Shown piece by piece: positions 36,425-45,007 of a stretch of 64,000 bases of DNA. The translations under genes and the position numbers were made by a program. The DNA lies in contig NZ_FNOX01000002.1 of the NCBI RefSeq assembly GCF_900107155.1, forward strand, positions 558,001-622,000, written 5' to 3'. The notes under the pieces were generated by a model. That model did no database searches. It saw only the letters and a program-made list of their open reading frames with translations, and was not told the origin of the DNA. The stretch comes from Pseudomonas salomonii (lineage in GTDB: Bacteria > Pseudomonadota > Gammaproteobacteria > Pseudomonadales > Pseudomonadaceae). The first letter of the stretch is position 1, and each line of letters opens with the position of its first letter.

Positions 36425-36925
36425 TCAATCCTTGCTCAATTTGGGTATGGCCATACGGCTGCCCGCTTTGATTTCACGCAACGCCAGACTCGACTGAATA
36501 GATGCGATACCCACCTGGCGCCTCAGTACTTGTTCGATAAAGTCGCTGTAGCTATCAAGGTCCTCCGCCAACACTTGGAGCACGTAGTCGGCGTCTCCGG
36601 TGATCTTGTGGCAGGCCAATACCTCCGGCAATTGCGCAATCACTGCCTCAAAGGCGTCCGGCGCGTGATCGGCATGCGTGGAAAAGCGGATGTGCACGAA
36701 TGCCATGATATCCAGCCCCAGCATTCTTCGATCAAGCGTTGCCTGATAGCCCTTTATCACCCCCGCCTCCTCCATTCTCTTGCGCCGTCGCCAGCAAGGC
36801 GTAAGGCTCAATGAAAGCCGCTCACTGAGTTCGGCATTGGAAATGCTCGCGTCCTCCTGCAATAACTCAAGAATGGCCAGATCGGTCTCATCGAGGCTGA
36901 TACGCCTGGATATATTTTTCTTCAT
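36425..36925 (-). CDS. Lrp/AsnC-family regulator
   Basis: 166 residues: N-terminal helix-turn-helix (LDETDLAILELLQEDASISN, then LSERLSLSLTPCWRRRKRME, about 10-55) and a C-terminal RAM ligand-binding domain with HKITGDADYVLQVLAEDLDS (about 108-127). Divergent from the deacetylase gene at 37045 across 119 bases of AT-rich DNA, so it is the likely local regulator, responding to an amino acid or polyamine-derived ligand. Confidence 0.9.
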   Translation of the reverse strand: MKKNISRRISLDETDLAILELLQEDASISNAELSERLSLSLTPCWRRRKRMEEAGVIKGYQATLDRRMLGLDIMAFVHIRFSTHADHAPDAFEAVIAQLPEVLACHKITGDADYVLQVLAEDLDSYSDFIEQVLRRQVGIASIQSSLALREIKAGSRMAIPKLSKD

Positions 36926-37044
36926 TACGCTATTCCTGAGTTAAATCGCCCGATAAATATACAAAAGCACAGAAACAAAGCAAAGAAATCGCGTCCTGAC
37001 CAGAACAGAATATTTGCACTGGCCCACATTAACGGATGCGCAGA

Positions 37045-38079
37045 ATGTTTACAGTTTTCAGTGATTCACACCGTCTGCACCATGGCACCGAGTTGAAGGA
37101 TGGCGTGCTCAAGCCGTCGTTCGAGCAGCCCAGTCGGGCCGACACTGTTCACAACCGCGTCAAGCAAGTTGGCCTTGGCCAGATAGTCGAACCGCGCGCG
37201 TTCGACCGCTCGTGTTACGTCAACGCGCACAGCGAGCGCTACGTGAGCTTCCTGGAGAGCGCCTGGTCGCAATGGTGCGCCACAGGGCGCACCCATGATG
37301 CGCTGCCACTGGTGTGGCCTGTACGTGACTTGGCCAACGATCAGGTGCCGACGTTCATTGACGGCAAACTCGGTTTCTATGCGATGGATGCCGGCTCGCC
37401 GATCACTGCCACCACCTGGCAGGCGGTCAAGACCAGTGCCGATATCGCCCTGACGGGGCTGGCACTTATCGATGAAGGCCATGACAGTGCCTTTGCCCTT
37501 TGTCGTCCGCCGGGCCATCACGCGGCGCGTGAATACATGGGGGGGTACTGCTATCTCAACAACGCGGCCATTGCTGCACAGCAGGCAATCACCCAGGGCG
37601 CCAAACGCGTCGCGGTACTCGACGTCGATTTTCATCACGGTAACGGCACCCAGAACATTTTTTACTCGCGCAATGACGTGATGTTCATATCGCTGCACGG
37701 CGAGCCGGCCGTGTCCTATCCCTACTATTCGGGGTTCAGCGATGAAGTCGGCGCAGGTGTTGGCGAAGGGTTCAACCTCAACTACCCGCTGCCGAAAAAC
37801 ACCGCCTGGGATACCTACCGCGACGCCCTGCTGCATGCCTGCAGGAAACTCCAGCAATTCTCACCGCAGGTATTGGTGATCTCACTGGGGGTCGACACCT
37901 TCAAGGACGACCCGATCAGTCACTTCCTGCTGGAAAGCGAGGATTTCATCGGGATCGGCGAACTGATAGCGAGTGTGGGTTGCCCCACCCTGTTTGTGAT
38001 GGAAGGCGGCTATATGGTCGATGAAATCGGAATCAACGCGGTGAACGTACTGCATGGCTTCGAGAGCAAGCGCGCTTGA
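37045..38079 (+). CDS. Histone-deacetylase-family acetylpolyamine amidohydrolase
   Basis: The ATG at 37045 is preferred because a GG-rich site lies 9 bases upstream and the protein then opens MFTVFSDSH, the family start; the ATG at 37036 has no room for a ribosome binding site. 344 residues. Active-site elements: PPGHHA (two catalytic His), zinc ligands in DVDFHHGNGT, the third ligand Asp in SLGVDTFKDDP, and the transition-state Tyr in EGGYM. Pseudomonas members (AphA/AphB) deacetylate acetylated polyamines. The transporter downstream supports a role in using acetylpolyamines. Substrate inferred from family. Confidence 0.9.
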   Translation: MFTVFSDSHRLHHGTELKDGVLKPSFEQPSRADTVHNRVKQVGLGQIVEPRAFDRSCYVNAHSERYVSFLESAWSQWCATGRTHDALPLVWPVRDLANDQVPTFIDGKLGFYAMDAGSPITATTWQAVKTSADIALTGLALIDEGHDSAFALCRPPGHHAAREYMGGYCYLNNAAIAAQQAITQGAKRVAVLDVDFHHGNGTQNIFYSRNDVMFISLHGEPAVSYPYYSGFSDEVGAGVGEGFNLNYPLPKNTAWDTYRDALLHACRKLQQFSPQVLVISLGVDTFKDDPISHFLLESEDFIGIGELIASVGCPTLFVMEGGYMVDEIGINAVNVLHGFESKRA

Positions 38080-38295
38080 GCATCCGCCCGAAGACGGCGT
38101 GATCAACCTGAACATATAAAAACCCTGTTCCAGAGACTTGATCAGCAGCCGACCAAAGCCGCCCCCAGGCATGTGCAAGGGGCCGGCGCTGTCCACCATA
38201 AACCAACACCGTCACCCGCCATTGCATCCTGACAATGGCGCTGGCTATGCACTTTTCTGCCAAAACTCAAAAACATAAAATCAAGAGGTTTTGAA

Positions 38296-39711
38296 ATGAA
38301 ATCGAATCTATCAGAGCAGGTTGAGCAGCCTGCGCTGCAGCGCACGCTCAGTAATCGTCACATCCAGTTAATGGCAATGGGCGGAGCCATTGGTACAGGT
38401 TTGTTCATGGGCTCCGGCAAGATCATCGCCCTCTCCGGCACCTCGATCATCCTTATCTACATGATCATTGGCCTGTTCGTTTACTTCGTCATGCGTGCCA
38501 TGGGCGAAATGCTGCTGTCCAATTTGAATTTCAAGACCTTTGCGGATTTTGCCGGCGCCTACCTGGGGCCTCGCGCTGCGTTTTTTCTCGGCTGGTCCTA
38601 TTGGCTGAGCTGGAGCGTTGCAGTGATCGGCGATGCCGTCGTTGTCGGCGGGTTTTTCCAGTACTGGTTCCCCTATCTGCCTGCCTGGATACCGGCGATC
38701 GGGATGCTGGCGACACTGTTTGCCTTGAACGTGCTGACGGTCAGGCTTTTCGGTGAAGTCGAATTCTGGTTCGCGATCATTAAGATCATCGCCGTCGTGA
38801 CGCTTATCGGGGTCAGCATCGTACTGATTGCCAGCTCGTTCGTTTCGCCCAATGGCGTCACCGCGTCTCTGGGCCATCTGGTGGATAAGCAGGCTGCATT
38901 CCCTAATGGCTTGCTTGGGTTTTTTGCCGGTTTTCAGATGGCGATATTCTCATTTGCCGGCACCGAGTTGATCGGCACCGCTGCAGCGGAAACCCGTGCT
39001 CCGGAGAGGACGTTACCCAAGGCAATCAACTCGATTCCGCTGCGAATCATCCTGTTCTACGTGTTGGCATTGGCCTGCATTATTGCCGTGACGTCCTGGC
39101 AACAGGTTTCACCGGTAAAAAGTCCTTTTGTCGAACTGTTCCTCGTCGCCGGTTTTCCCGCAGCAGCCGGCATCGTTAACTTCGTGGTCCTGACATCCGC
39201 CGCGTCATCGGCCAACAGTGGCGTATTCTCCTCCAGCCGCATGCTGTTCGGGCTGGCCAATCAAGACAACGCTCCGGGTGTCTTTCGGCGTCTATCGGGC
39301 AACAGCGTGCCTCTGTTGAGCCTGGCCTTCACGACACTGTTGATGCTGTCAGGCGTGCTCGTGCTGTTCATCGTTCCGGAAGTCATGACGGCATTCACCA
39401 TCGTGTCCACCGTGTCGGCGATTCTGGTGATCTTCACGTGGTCGACCATCCTCGCGTCTTACATTGCCTATCGCAAAAAACGTCCTGAGCTTCACGCCAA
39501 ATCTGCTTACAAGATGCCAGGCGGCGTGCCAATGGCCTGGTTGTCACTGGCTTTTATGGGCTTCGTGCTCTGCCTGCTGGCATTGAGACCTGACACACGC
39601 GTTGCGTTGATGGTCATGCCGGGGTGGTTCATATGGCTGGCAATTGCCTATCAGCTGACACGTAGCAGGAAACCAAAAACCGCCGTTGAATCGGCAGGTC
39701 AATTCGGTTGA
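38296..39711 (+). CDS. Amino-acid transporter of the APC/AAT family (CycA-like)
   Basis: 471 residues, about 12 membrane helices. The opening LQRTLSNRHIQLMAMGGAIG and TGLFMGSGKII (helix 1) match the D-Ala/D-Ser/Gly transporter CycA and related AAT-family permeases. FSFAGTELIGTAAAETRAPE (helix 6/7) is the family signature. It follows the deacetylase by 216 bases on the same strand and may bring in its substrate, although true CycA substrates are small neutral amino acids. Specificity is uncertain. Confidence 0.88.
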   Translation: MKSNLSEQVEQPALQRTLSNRHIQLMAMGGAIGTGLFMGSGKIIALSGTSIILIYMIIGLFVYFVMRAMGEMLLSNLNFKTFADFAGAYLGPRAAFFLGWSYWLSWSVAVIGDAVVVGGFFQYWFPYLPAWIPAIGMLATLFALNVLTVRLFGEVEFWFAIIKIIAVVTLIGVSIVLIASSFVSPNGVTASLGHLVDKQAAFPNGLLGFFAGFQMAIFSFAGTELIGTAAAETRAPERTLPKAINSIPLRIILFYVLALACIIAVTSWQQVSPVKSPFVELFLVAGFPAAAGIVNFVVLTSAASSANSGVFSSSRMLFGLANQDNAPGVFRRLSGNSVPLLSLAFTTLLMLSGVLVLFIVPEVMTAFTIVSTVSAILVIFTWSTILASYIAYRKKRPELHAKSAYKMPGGVPMAWLSLAFMGFVLCLLALRPDTRVALMVMPGWFIWLAIAYQLTRSRKPKTAVESAGQFG

Positions 39712-39797
39712 GTCAAAAGGCGGACTTCAACCGGCAACGACCACGGCGCAGAACCCCACACGTGCGCGCCTCAGTGGTTGATTAAAACAAAATAAAA

Positions 39798-39819
39798 AAG
39801 GCGCTCCGCAGAGCGCCTT
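39798..39819. terminator. Bidirectional terminator between transporter and small heat-shock genes
   Basis: AAGGCGCTC-CGCA-GAGCGCCTT is a perfect 9-bp stem with a 4-base loop, preceded by an A-run and followed by TTAAA, so it can end transcription from both converging genes. Confidence 0.8.
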
Positions 39820-39827
39820 AAACACAC

Positions 39828-40286
39828 TTATTGCAGGCTTACTTGACGCTGGTCTGGCTGGCCGGCAGTACCGATCTCAATACGTTTTGGCTTGGCTTCT
39901 TCGGGTATGACCCGAAGCAGCTCGATGGCTAACAGACCGTGGGTGAGCGCTGCACCTTGCACTTCGATATGGTCAGCCAGCCGGAAGGACAAGCGGAAGG
40001 CGCGTTGCGCTATCCCTTGGTGCAGGTAAGTCACCTTCTCGTCGTTTTCACGTTTTCCACCAGAAACGCTCAATACGCCATTTTCAACCTGAATGTCTAT
40101 GTCCTCCTCAGTAAGACCCGCCACTGCAATCACAATGCGGTATTGATCCTCACCCTGCTTCTCCACGTTATGCGGTGGATAGGTATTACCAGCCTCACTA
40201 CGAAGCGCTGATTCAAACAGGTCGTTGAAGCGATCAAAACCCACAGATTGACGAAACAGAGGGGCCAAAGAAAGAGTAGTAGCCAT
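39828..40286 (-). CDS. ibpA: Small heat-shock protein, IbpA/Hsp20 family
   Basis: 152 residues. N-terminal MATTLSLAPLFRQSVGFDRF, then an alpha-crystallin domain (about 38-130) with YRIVIAVAGLTEEDIDIQVE and the conserved C-terminal part ending in a basic tail. The normal A-x-x-x-n-G-v-L motif is seen as GALTHGLLAIEL. Holds unfolding proteins under heat stress. A sigma-32-like promoter lies upstream, and hairpins in the leader may make it temperature-controlled. Confidence 0.92.
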   Translation of the reverse strand: MATTLSLAPLFRQSVGFDRFNDLFESALRSEAGNTYPPHNVEKQGEDQYRIVIAVAGLTEEDIDIQVENGVLSVSGGKRENDEKVTYLHQGIAQRAFRLSFRLADHIEVQGAALTHGLLAIELLRVIPEEAKPKRIEIGTAGQPDQRQVSLQ

Positions 40287-40352
40287 AGTAAATCTCCTGA
40301 GTGTTCTCCAAGTGATTTAAGACGCGACCCGTTTGCGGCATCGCGTAGAACC

Positions 40353-40383
40353 GAAAATAGGTGCTACCAAAACGTTTTCAAGA
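40353..40383 (-). promoter_or_regulatory. Sigma-32-like heat-shock promoter of ibpA-like gene
   Basis: On the minus strand, CTTGAAA is followed after about 14 bases by CACCTATTT, close to the heat-shock consensus CTTGAAA-N-CCCCATTT. It lies about 70-95 bases upstream of the ibpA-like ATG. Between promoter and start codon, ACGCGATGCC-GCAAAC-GGGTCGCGT can fold into a hairpin. Confidence 0.6.
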
Positions 40384-40466
40384 GCCCCTCGAAAATTTTT
40401 TTCAACTCGATTGTTTGGGCAGGCGGAGCCCGATCCTGCGCGGCTCCGGGTAGGTAGATGCAGTAC

Positions 40467-40832
40467 TCACTGATCAGAGGCGAGCAGCTTTTTAACTTCG
40501 GCAATGATCAAGTCGATGTTGAATGGTTTCGACACTACCGCATCAAACAGATCCGATCTCTGCATGCCGATGTGTGCCTGAGCACCGCTCATCAGGATGA
40601 TCGGCAATTGATTCGCGCAAGGGAGGGCTCGAACGGCTGTGGCGAATTCCAGGCCGTCCATCACGGGCATCATAAAATCGGTGATGATCAAGGCTGGCCT
40701 TTCTCTATCCAGCACTTCCAGTCCTTTTCGACCATTGCTGGCAGTCACCACCATGAACCCCTCATCCTCCAGTGCGAAGCTGAGAATGTCAGCGATCAAG
40801 TACTCGTCGTCGACGACCAGGATGGTGGTCAT
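40467..40832 (-). CDS. Single-domain response regulator (CheY-like)
   Basis: 121 residues, a lone receiver domain. Acidic pocket Asp-Asp in VVDDEY (about 7-12), the phospho-acceptor Asp in ITDFMMP (about 52), the conserved Ser in ILMSGA and the Lys in VSKPFN (about 103). No output domain. It lies 24 bases downstream of the KaiC-like gene on the same strand, so the two proteins probably act together. No histidine kinase is adjacent. Confidence 0.9.
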   Translation of the reverse strand: MTTILVVDDEYLIADILSFALEDEGFMVVTASNGRKGLEVLDRERPALIITDFMMPVMDGLEFATAVRALPCANQLPIILMSGAQAHIGMQRSDLFDAVVSKPFNIDLIIAEVKKLLASDQ

Positions 40833-40856
40833 GTTAATTCAACCCACTCAAAAAGC

Positions 40857-42296
40857 TTAAGAAAGTGAACCGGGCGATGTCTCAGTGGGGGCTGAAGGTT
40901 CATGTCTCGAAGCCTTTTTCAGGAAAACATCGCGTTCTTGGATGACAACCTCAAATCTGGAGGGGTCATAAGAGCTATCTCGTACCTTAAGAATGGAAAG
41001 CGTCCTGCTTAGTTCAGAGTGATTCTCAGAGAAACGCATCAGCATCAAGTTATCGACGATGCTGGACAGGTCAGAGTTCGGCGCGCTGACCTCGGAGCCA
41101 AATAGATCACGCATTTCCCAGGATGCGAATACGGTTACGCCCCTGGATCGAAGCTCATTCATCAGCGCACTGAAGAAGTCAGTAGTTCGCGCCGGGTTTG
41201 TAGAGACTCGGGTCATACCGCTGAGGCTATCGATGAACAGGCGCTTGATGCCCTTTTCTTCTACAAGACTCAACAGGCGAGCGCCCAACCCATCCAGTAA
41301 CCCCTCAGTCGTCGGCTGCCAGGCAATGCTCAGGGCGCCGCTGTCCTCCATGCCCTGGATATCGATACCCAGTGATTGGCCTTTGAGTCGTAACCGTTGT
41401 GGGCTCTCATAAAAGCCAAAATGCAGTCCTGGAGCCTCCACCGTCGACTCGGCCAGAAACTTCAGGCCCAGCGTCGTTTTACCAATGCCGGAGGGGCCCA
41501 TGACCAGAGACACGCTGGAACTGTAAAGGCCTCCCCCCAATATGCCGTCCAGCGAACCAATACCACTGGCGATACGCGTCATGTCGGCGCTGTCGGGGGC
41601 GGACGGGTGGCTATAAAGGCTTTCGAGCCGAGGGTAAACCACCAAACCATTGTCGGTAATTTCACACTCATGAAGGCCTGTCATGGCTCCACTGCCGCGA
41701 GTTTTACGCAGTTGAATACGACGTACCGAGCGGGTGCCAAACAGCTCTTCGCCCATTTCAATGACGCCATCAACCATGGTGTGCTCAGGGCTGCCGTCGT
41801 CGAGACGGGAGCTGGTCAGAAATAGCACCGTGCAACCCGCGAAAGCGGCGTGCCCTTGCAACTCGGAAATGAATTTCTTGGTGTCGATGTGCGAGTCGGC
41901 TTTTGAGCGAGCATTGAGCAAGCCATCGACCACCATCACTGTAGCTTTTTGGCGACTTATTTCGCGCCGAAGCAGTTTCACCACCTCGTCCAGCCCTTCG
42001 TTTTCCAACGTGTCAAACGCGCTGACAAACTGAATGTCGGCGCCCACTTTGGATGCGTCGAAAAAGCTCAGAGTAGAAAGAAACTGAAACAGGCGGTCGT
42101 GTGACTCGGCCAGCAGTGTGGCGACCAGAACCCGGCCTCCATTGTTCGCATGATGGAACCCAAGTTGGTTGGCCAGGATCGTTTTGCCAGACCCTGGCCG
42201 CCCCTGGATTATGTAGGAGGCGCCCGCGACCAGCCCTCCCTTGAGCAGAGCGTCGAGCCCTTCGATTCCACTTTGGAGGCGTTTTAGCTTTTCCAC
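40857..42296 (-). CDS. KaiC-like protein with two RecA-type ATPase domains
   Basis: 479 residues: domain 1 (about 1-235) with Walker A GRPGSGKT and Walker B VMVVDG; domain 2 (about 240-460) with Walker A GPSGIGKTT and Walker B LFIDSL. Each begins with the KaiC hallmark SGIEGLDALLKGGL or SGIGSLDGILGGGL. Such KaiC-like ATPases in non-cyanobacteria act in signalling and stress responses rather than a clock, usually with a receiver protein, which is encoded next door here. No kaiA or kaiB is present. The role is not known. Confidence 0.9.
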   Translation of the reverse strand: MEKLKRLQSGIEGLDALLKGGLVAGASYIIQGRPGSGKTILANQLGFHHANNGGRVLVATLLAESHDRLFQFLSTLSFFDASKVGADIQFVSAFDTLENEGLDEVVKLLRREISRQKATVMVVDGLLNARSKADSHIDTKKFISELQGHAAFAGCTVLFLTSSRLDDGSPEHTMVDGVIEMGEELFGTRSVRRIQLRKTRGSGAMTGLHECEITDNGLVVYPRLESLYSHPSAPDSADMTRIASGIGSLDGILGGGLYSSSVSLVMGPSGIGKTTLGLKFLAESTVEAPGLHFGFYESPQRLRLKGQSLGIDIQGMEDSGALSIAWQPTTEGLLDGLGARLLSLVEEKGIKRLFIDSLSGMTRVSTNPARTTDFFSALMNELRSRGVTVFASWEMRDLFGSEVSAPNSDLSSIVDNLMLMRFSENHSELSRTLSILKVRDSSYDPSRFEVVIQERDVFLKKASRHEPSAPTETSPGSLS

Positions 42297-42682
42297 AATG
42301 CGACCCTGATCTGAAAAAACAGGCTGTTTAAGCCCAATGATGGGAATGCTAACGCCATTTACGCTTTAGAGCCATTCAGACCTGGAGCGCGGTGGGTCAA
42401 TCAACGAGGAATGAAGTCCCAGATCGTGTATCCCGTGCGCGACCTTCATCAGCACCTCATGCTGAAAGGCGGCTGGAGTCGCGAAAAGTTCGGCCCTACA
42501 GCCTCCCGAGTTTACCGAGGTGCGCCAGTCAGGGCACATCGTACTCAATGGCACTATGAAACACCTCGAAAGTGGATCTTTTATCGAACCATTTATCAAC
42601 TATCGTAAGCCCCTACCCTGGGCAGCACCAGAGTCTATTCACTCAGCCAAAGCGTTATAAATCCTCATTCATGGAAATCCAA
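42297..42682. other. Gap without a supported gene
   Basis: About 385 bases between the KaiC-like start and the small protein at 42683. It holds short frames on both strands without a ribosome binding site. It should contain both promoters; no clear motif was found. Confidence 0.4.
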
Positions 42683-42946
42683 ATGAATTATAAAGACTAC
42701 TCTATTGGCATTGGGGCAGCTGTTCTTTTAGTGCTGGCAGCATCGCGCTTATCCACCCTCCAACCGCCTACACGCGAAGACTTTTCAAAATACCCTTCTC
42801 TTCGACAGCACTGGTTCACGACATGCGACTTGCGTAGCAATCTCGCCGAGCTTAATGAGGCGGGCTGCAAGCATTTACACGAATGGCAGGTTGCCAACAA
42901 ATCACCTGTTCTTGATAACTTGATGAATCAAAACCTGGGTAAGTAA
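42683..42946 (+). CDS. Small anchored or secreted hypothetical protein
   Basis: The ATG at 42683 is chosen because GGAAA lies 8 bases upstream. 87 residues: a hydrophobic segment (about 7-22, IGIGAAVLLVLAASRL) near the N-terminus, then a polar part with two cysteines (TTCDLRS and EAGCKHLHEW). It resembles a membrane-anchored or exported protein. Not recognised; lower GC than its neighbours. Confidence 0.5.
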   Translation: MNYKDYSIGIGAAVLLVLAASRLSTLQPPTREDFSKYPSLRQHWFTTCDLRSNLAELNEAGCKHLHEWQVANKSPVLDNLMNQNLGK

Positions 42947-43403
42947 CCAGCCGAATATCCGTCTGGGCATCACGTCTTGAGCTTGGAACACGCGAGAGCA
43001 AAAAACGCGGCAGCCTGCGGCTGAACGATTGCGTGCAGCCGCCCCCTTGTTGCTACCCCCAGGCCGCGAGTCTGACGTACTGATGCCATCGCCCGAGAGA
43101 ACGTCAGGGTCTCTGCGGGCGACCGCCATTTCATCGCCTGTAGTGGCTTATCCCGCGATTATTGCCTGAATGCAAAACAGTCTTTACCAGATTCGCGCCT
43201 ATTTCCGTGGGGACGACGGGCATAAAGTTTGTCCTGTCAGCGCAGCAACCCGCCGATAGCCAGCAGCTTTTCAGTTGGCAGGCAAGTCGCTCGAAATCTT
43301 CAGTAAGCAACACATTTTGCTTATAGCGATCGGCGATTCTGTGCGCCTGGAAAACCAAACTATTAATTTGAAAAAATTGAAATTCAATTAAAGGATAGTC
43401 TCC
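42947..43403. other. Gap without a supported gene
   Basis: About 450 bases. The minus-strand frames here carry no recognisable features. The AT-rich end next to 43404 probably carries the promoter of the DUF2790 gene. Confidence 0.4.
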
Positions 43404-43670
43404 ATGAAAATGTCCATCGCAATACTCGCACTCTTCGGCTTTAGTACGATGGTAATGGCGCAGGAAGGCACTGCTCCAGTTCAAGATCAACACGTGCCTG
43501 TTGAGCAATACAGCTACTCCACGCATCTTGATGTCGCCAAGGTGATTTCTCAAACTGAAGTCGCCGATGTGTGCGGTGTTGTACCGATGCGCATGACCTA
43601 TGAAGATTCACAAGGCAAGCGGCATATCCTGGCATACGAAGTGATGGGCACCGGTTGCAGCAATGGTTGA
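43404..43670 (+). CDS. DUF2790-family periplasmic protein
   Basis: 88 residues with a signal peptide (about 1-19, MKMSIAILALFGFSTMVMA, cleavage at A-Q). The mature part has the DUF2790 pattern HLDVAKVISQTEVADVCGVV (about 47-66) and ends in YEVMGTGCSNG. Such proteins are mostly restricted to Pseudomonas and often occur in several copies; their function is unknown. Two cysteines could form a disulphide in the periplasm. Confidence 0.85.
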   Translation: MKMSIAILALFGFSTMVMAQEGTAPVQDQHVPVEQYSYSTHLDVAKVISQTEVADVCGVVPMRMTYEDSQGKRHILAYEVMGTGCSNG

Positions 43671-43692
43671 TTAATGGTCCCTAAAAACAATT

Positions 43693-43719
43693 GCGCCTCA
43701 GCGGGTTAAACTGAGGCGC
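43693..43719 (+). terminator. Hairpin terminator after the DUF2790 gene
   Basis: GCGCCTCAG and CTGAGGCGC form a perfect 9-bp stem with a 9-base loop, 22 bases after the stop codon. The following TAATTACATT is only moderately T-rich. Confidence 0.65.
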
Positions 43720-43838
43720 TAATTACATTAGAGACTTGCAATGTTTGCACCGGCTTCGGCAAAACGATTTACTCCTGACATCCTTGAACTTCCACCAGAC
43801 CTGCTACTTTCCCCCGGCAAAGCGTCACTCGGCGTCCT

Positions 43839-44765
43839 TCAAGCGATGAGTTCCTCAGCGGTCATCATAAGCTCAGTACCTACCCGCTTTTTCAGCGTAT
43901 CGATGAAGCGAGTAATTTTTGCATCGATAAACTGGCGCGATGTGTAGACGGCGTAAACGTTACGCTCGTAGGTATGGTACTCGGGCAGAACTCGGACGAG
44001 CTTGCCTGACCGCAAGTCCTCTATGGCTGAAAAACCGGCCAGCAAACCTATGCCTGCCCCTTCTCGAACGGCAACCGCCATTGCTTCCATATCATTGACG
44101 CTGAAACTCGGGCCTTTCGGAGCAAACGTGGCATCCCCCGTCTTGCTCTTCAATTGCCATTCATCCCGCACATAATCGACAGTGCCCAACAGCAAACACT
44201 GATGATCATGGAGATCTTCCGGCGTCACGGGGGCCGCGTGCAGCTCCAGATACTCAGGAGAAGCAACCAGCACACAATGGCTAACGCCGATCTTTTGGCT
44301 GACATACGCTGAATCCGGCAGCGTTCGGGCAATCAGAATCGAGACATCCAATTGGTCTTCCAGAAGGTTAGGCATTCGCTGAGAAAGCATTAAATCCACG
44401 GTAACATCGGGGAATTCCCTGCGGTATTCCAGCACGGCTGAGGTGACCAACTGCCGCGCCAGCCCCGGCACACAATGCACACGCAATGTCCCCCTGGGGT
44501 TCAACGCCGCATTGCTCGCTTCGGCTTCTGCATTTTCAAGGTCTGCCAGAATTTTGGTACAGCGCTCATAGAAGCGCCGGCCAGCGTCTGTCACTGAAAG
44601 GCGCCGGGTCGAGCGCTGCAACAGACGGGCATCGAGCACGTTTTCAAGCGCGGAAACCGCACGCGAAACATTGCCGACCGTAGAGTCCAGATGGTTCGCC
44701 ACCGCAGTAAAACTGCCCATCTCAACAACTTTGACGTACACGGACATGTTCGTAAGTTTATCCAT
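43839..44765 (-). CDS. LysR-family transcriptional regulator
   Basis: 308 residues. N-terminal winged helix-turn-helix (about 1-60) with FTAVANHLDSTVGNVSRAVS; C-terminal periplasmic-binding-like effector domain (about 90-295). It diverges from the aldehyde dehydrogenase gene at 45008 across about 240 bases and probably controls that three-gene operon. The subgroup (CrgA-like start MDKLTNMSVYVKVVEMGSF) often regulates aldehyde or quinone-related genes. Confidence 0.9.
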   Translation of the reverse strand: MDKLTNMSVYVKVVEMGSFTAVANHLDSTVGNVSRAVSALENVLDARLLQRSTRRLSVTDAGRRFYERCTKILADLENAEAEASNAALNPRGTLRVHCVPGLARQLVTSAVLEYRREFPDVTVDLMLSQRMPNLLEDQLDVSILIARTLPDSAYVSQKIGVSHCVLVASPEYLELHAAPVTPEDLHDHQCLLLGTVDYVRDEWQLKSKTGDATFAPKGPSFSVNDMEAMAVAVREGAGIGLLAGFSAIEDLRSGKLVRVLPEYHTYERNVYAVYTSRQFIDAKITRFIDTLKKRVGTELMMTAEELIA

Positions 44766-45007
44766 CCAACGCTACCTGTCGATCTGATTCCAGGCGTTCG
44801 ATGCTACACGCTCCGGCCTGTCCTCGATATTACCTCCCCGCACAACAATGATTCCCTCCTGGCCGGCTAAATCAAACCGCTCGTACTCCATAGACTCGGT
44901 TGCACAGGGCGCCTGAACTACCCACGCAGTTCCCCAGGCACTACCCCTGGTACTTCAGGCGCCGAGCTTTGTACGAACTTTTGATAAACCAACCGAAGGG
45001 CAACCCC

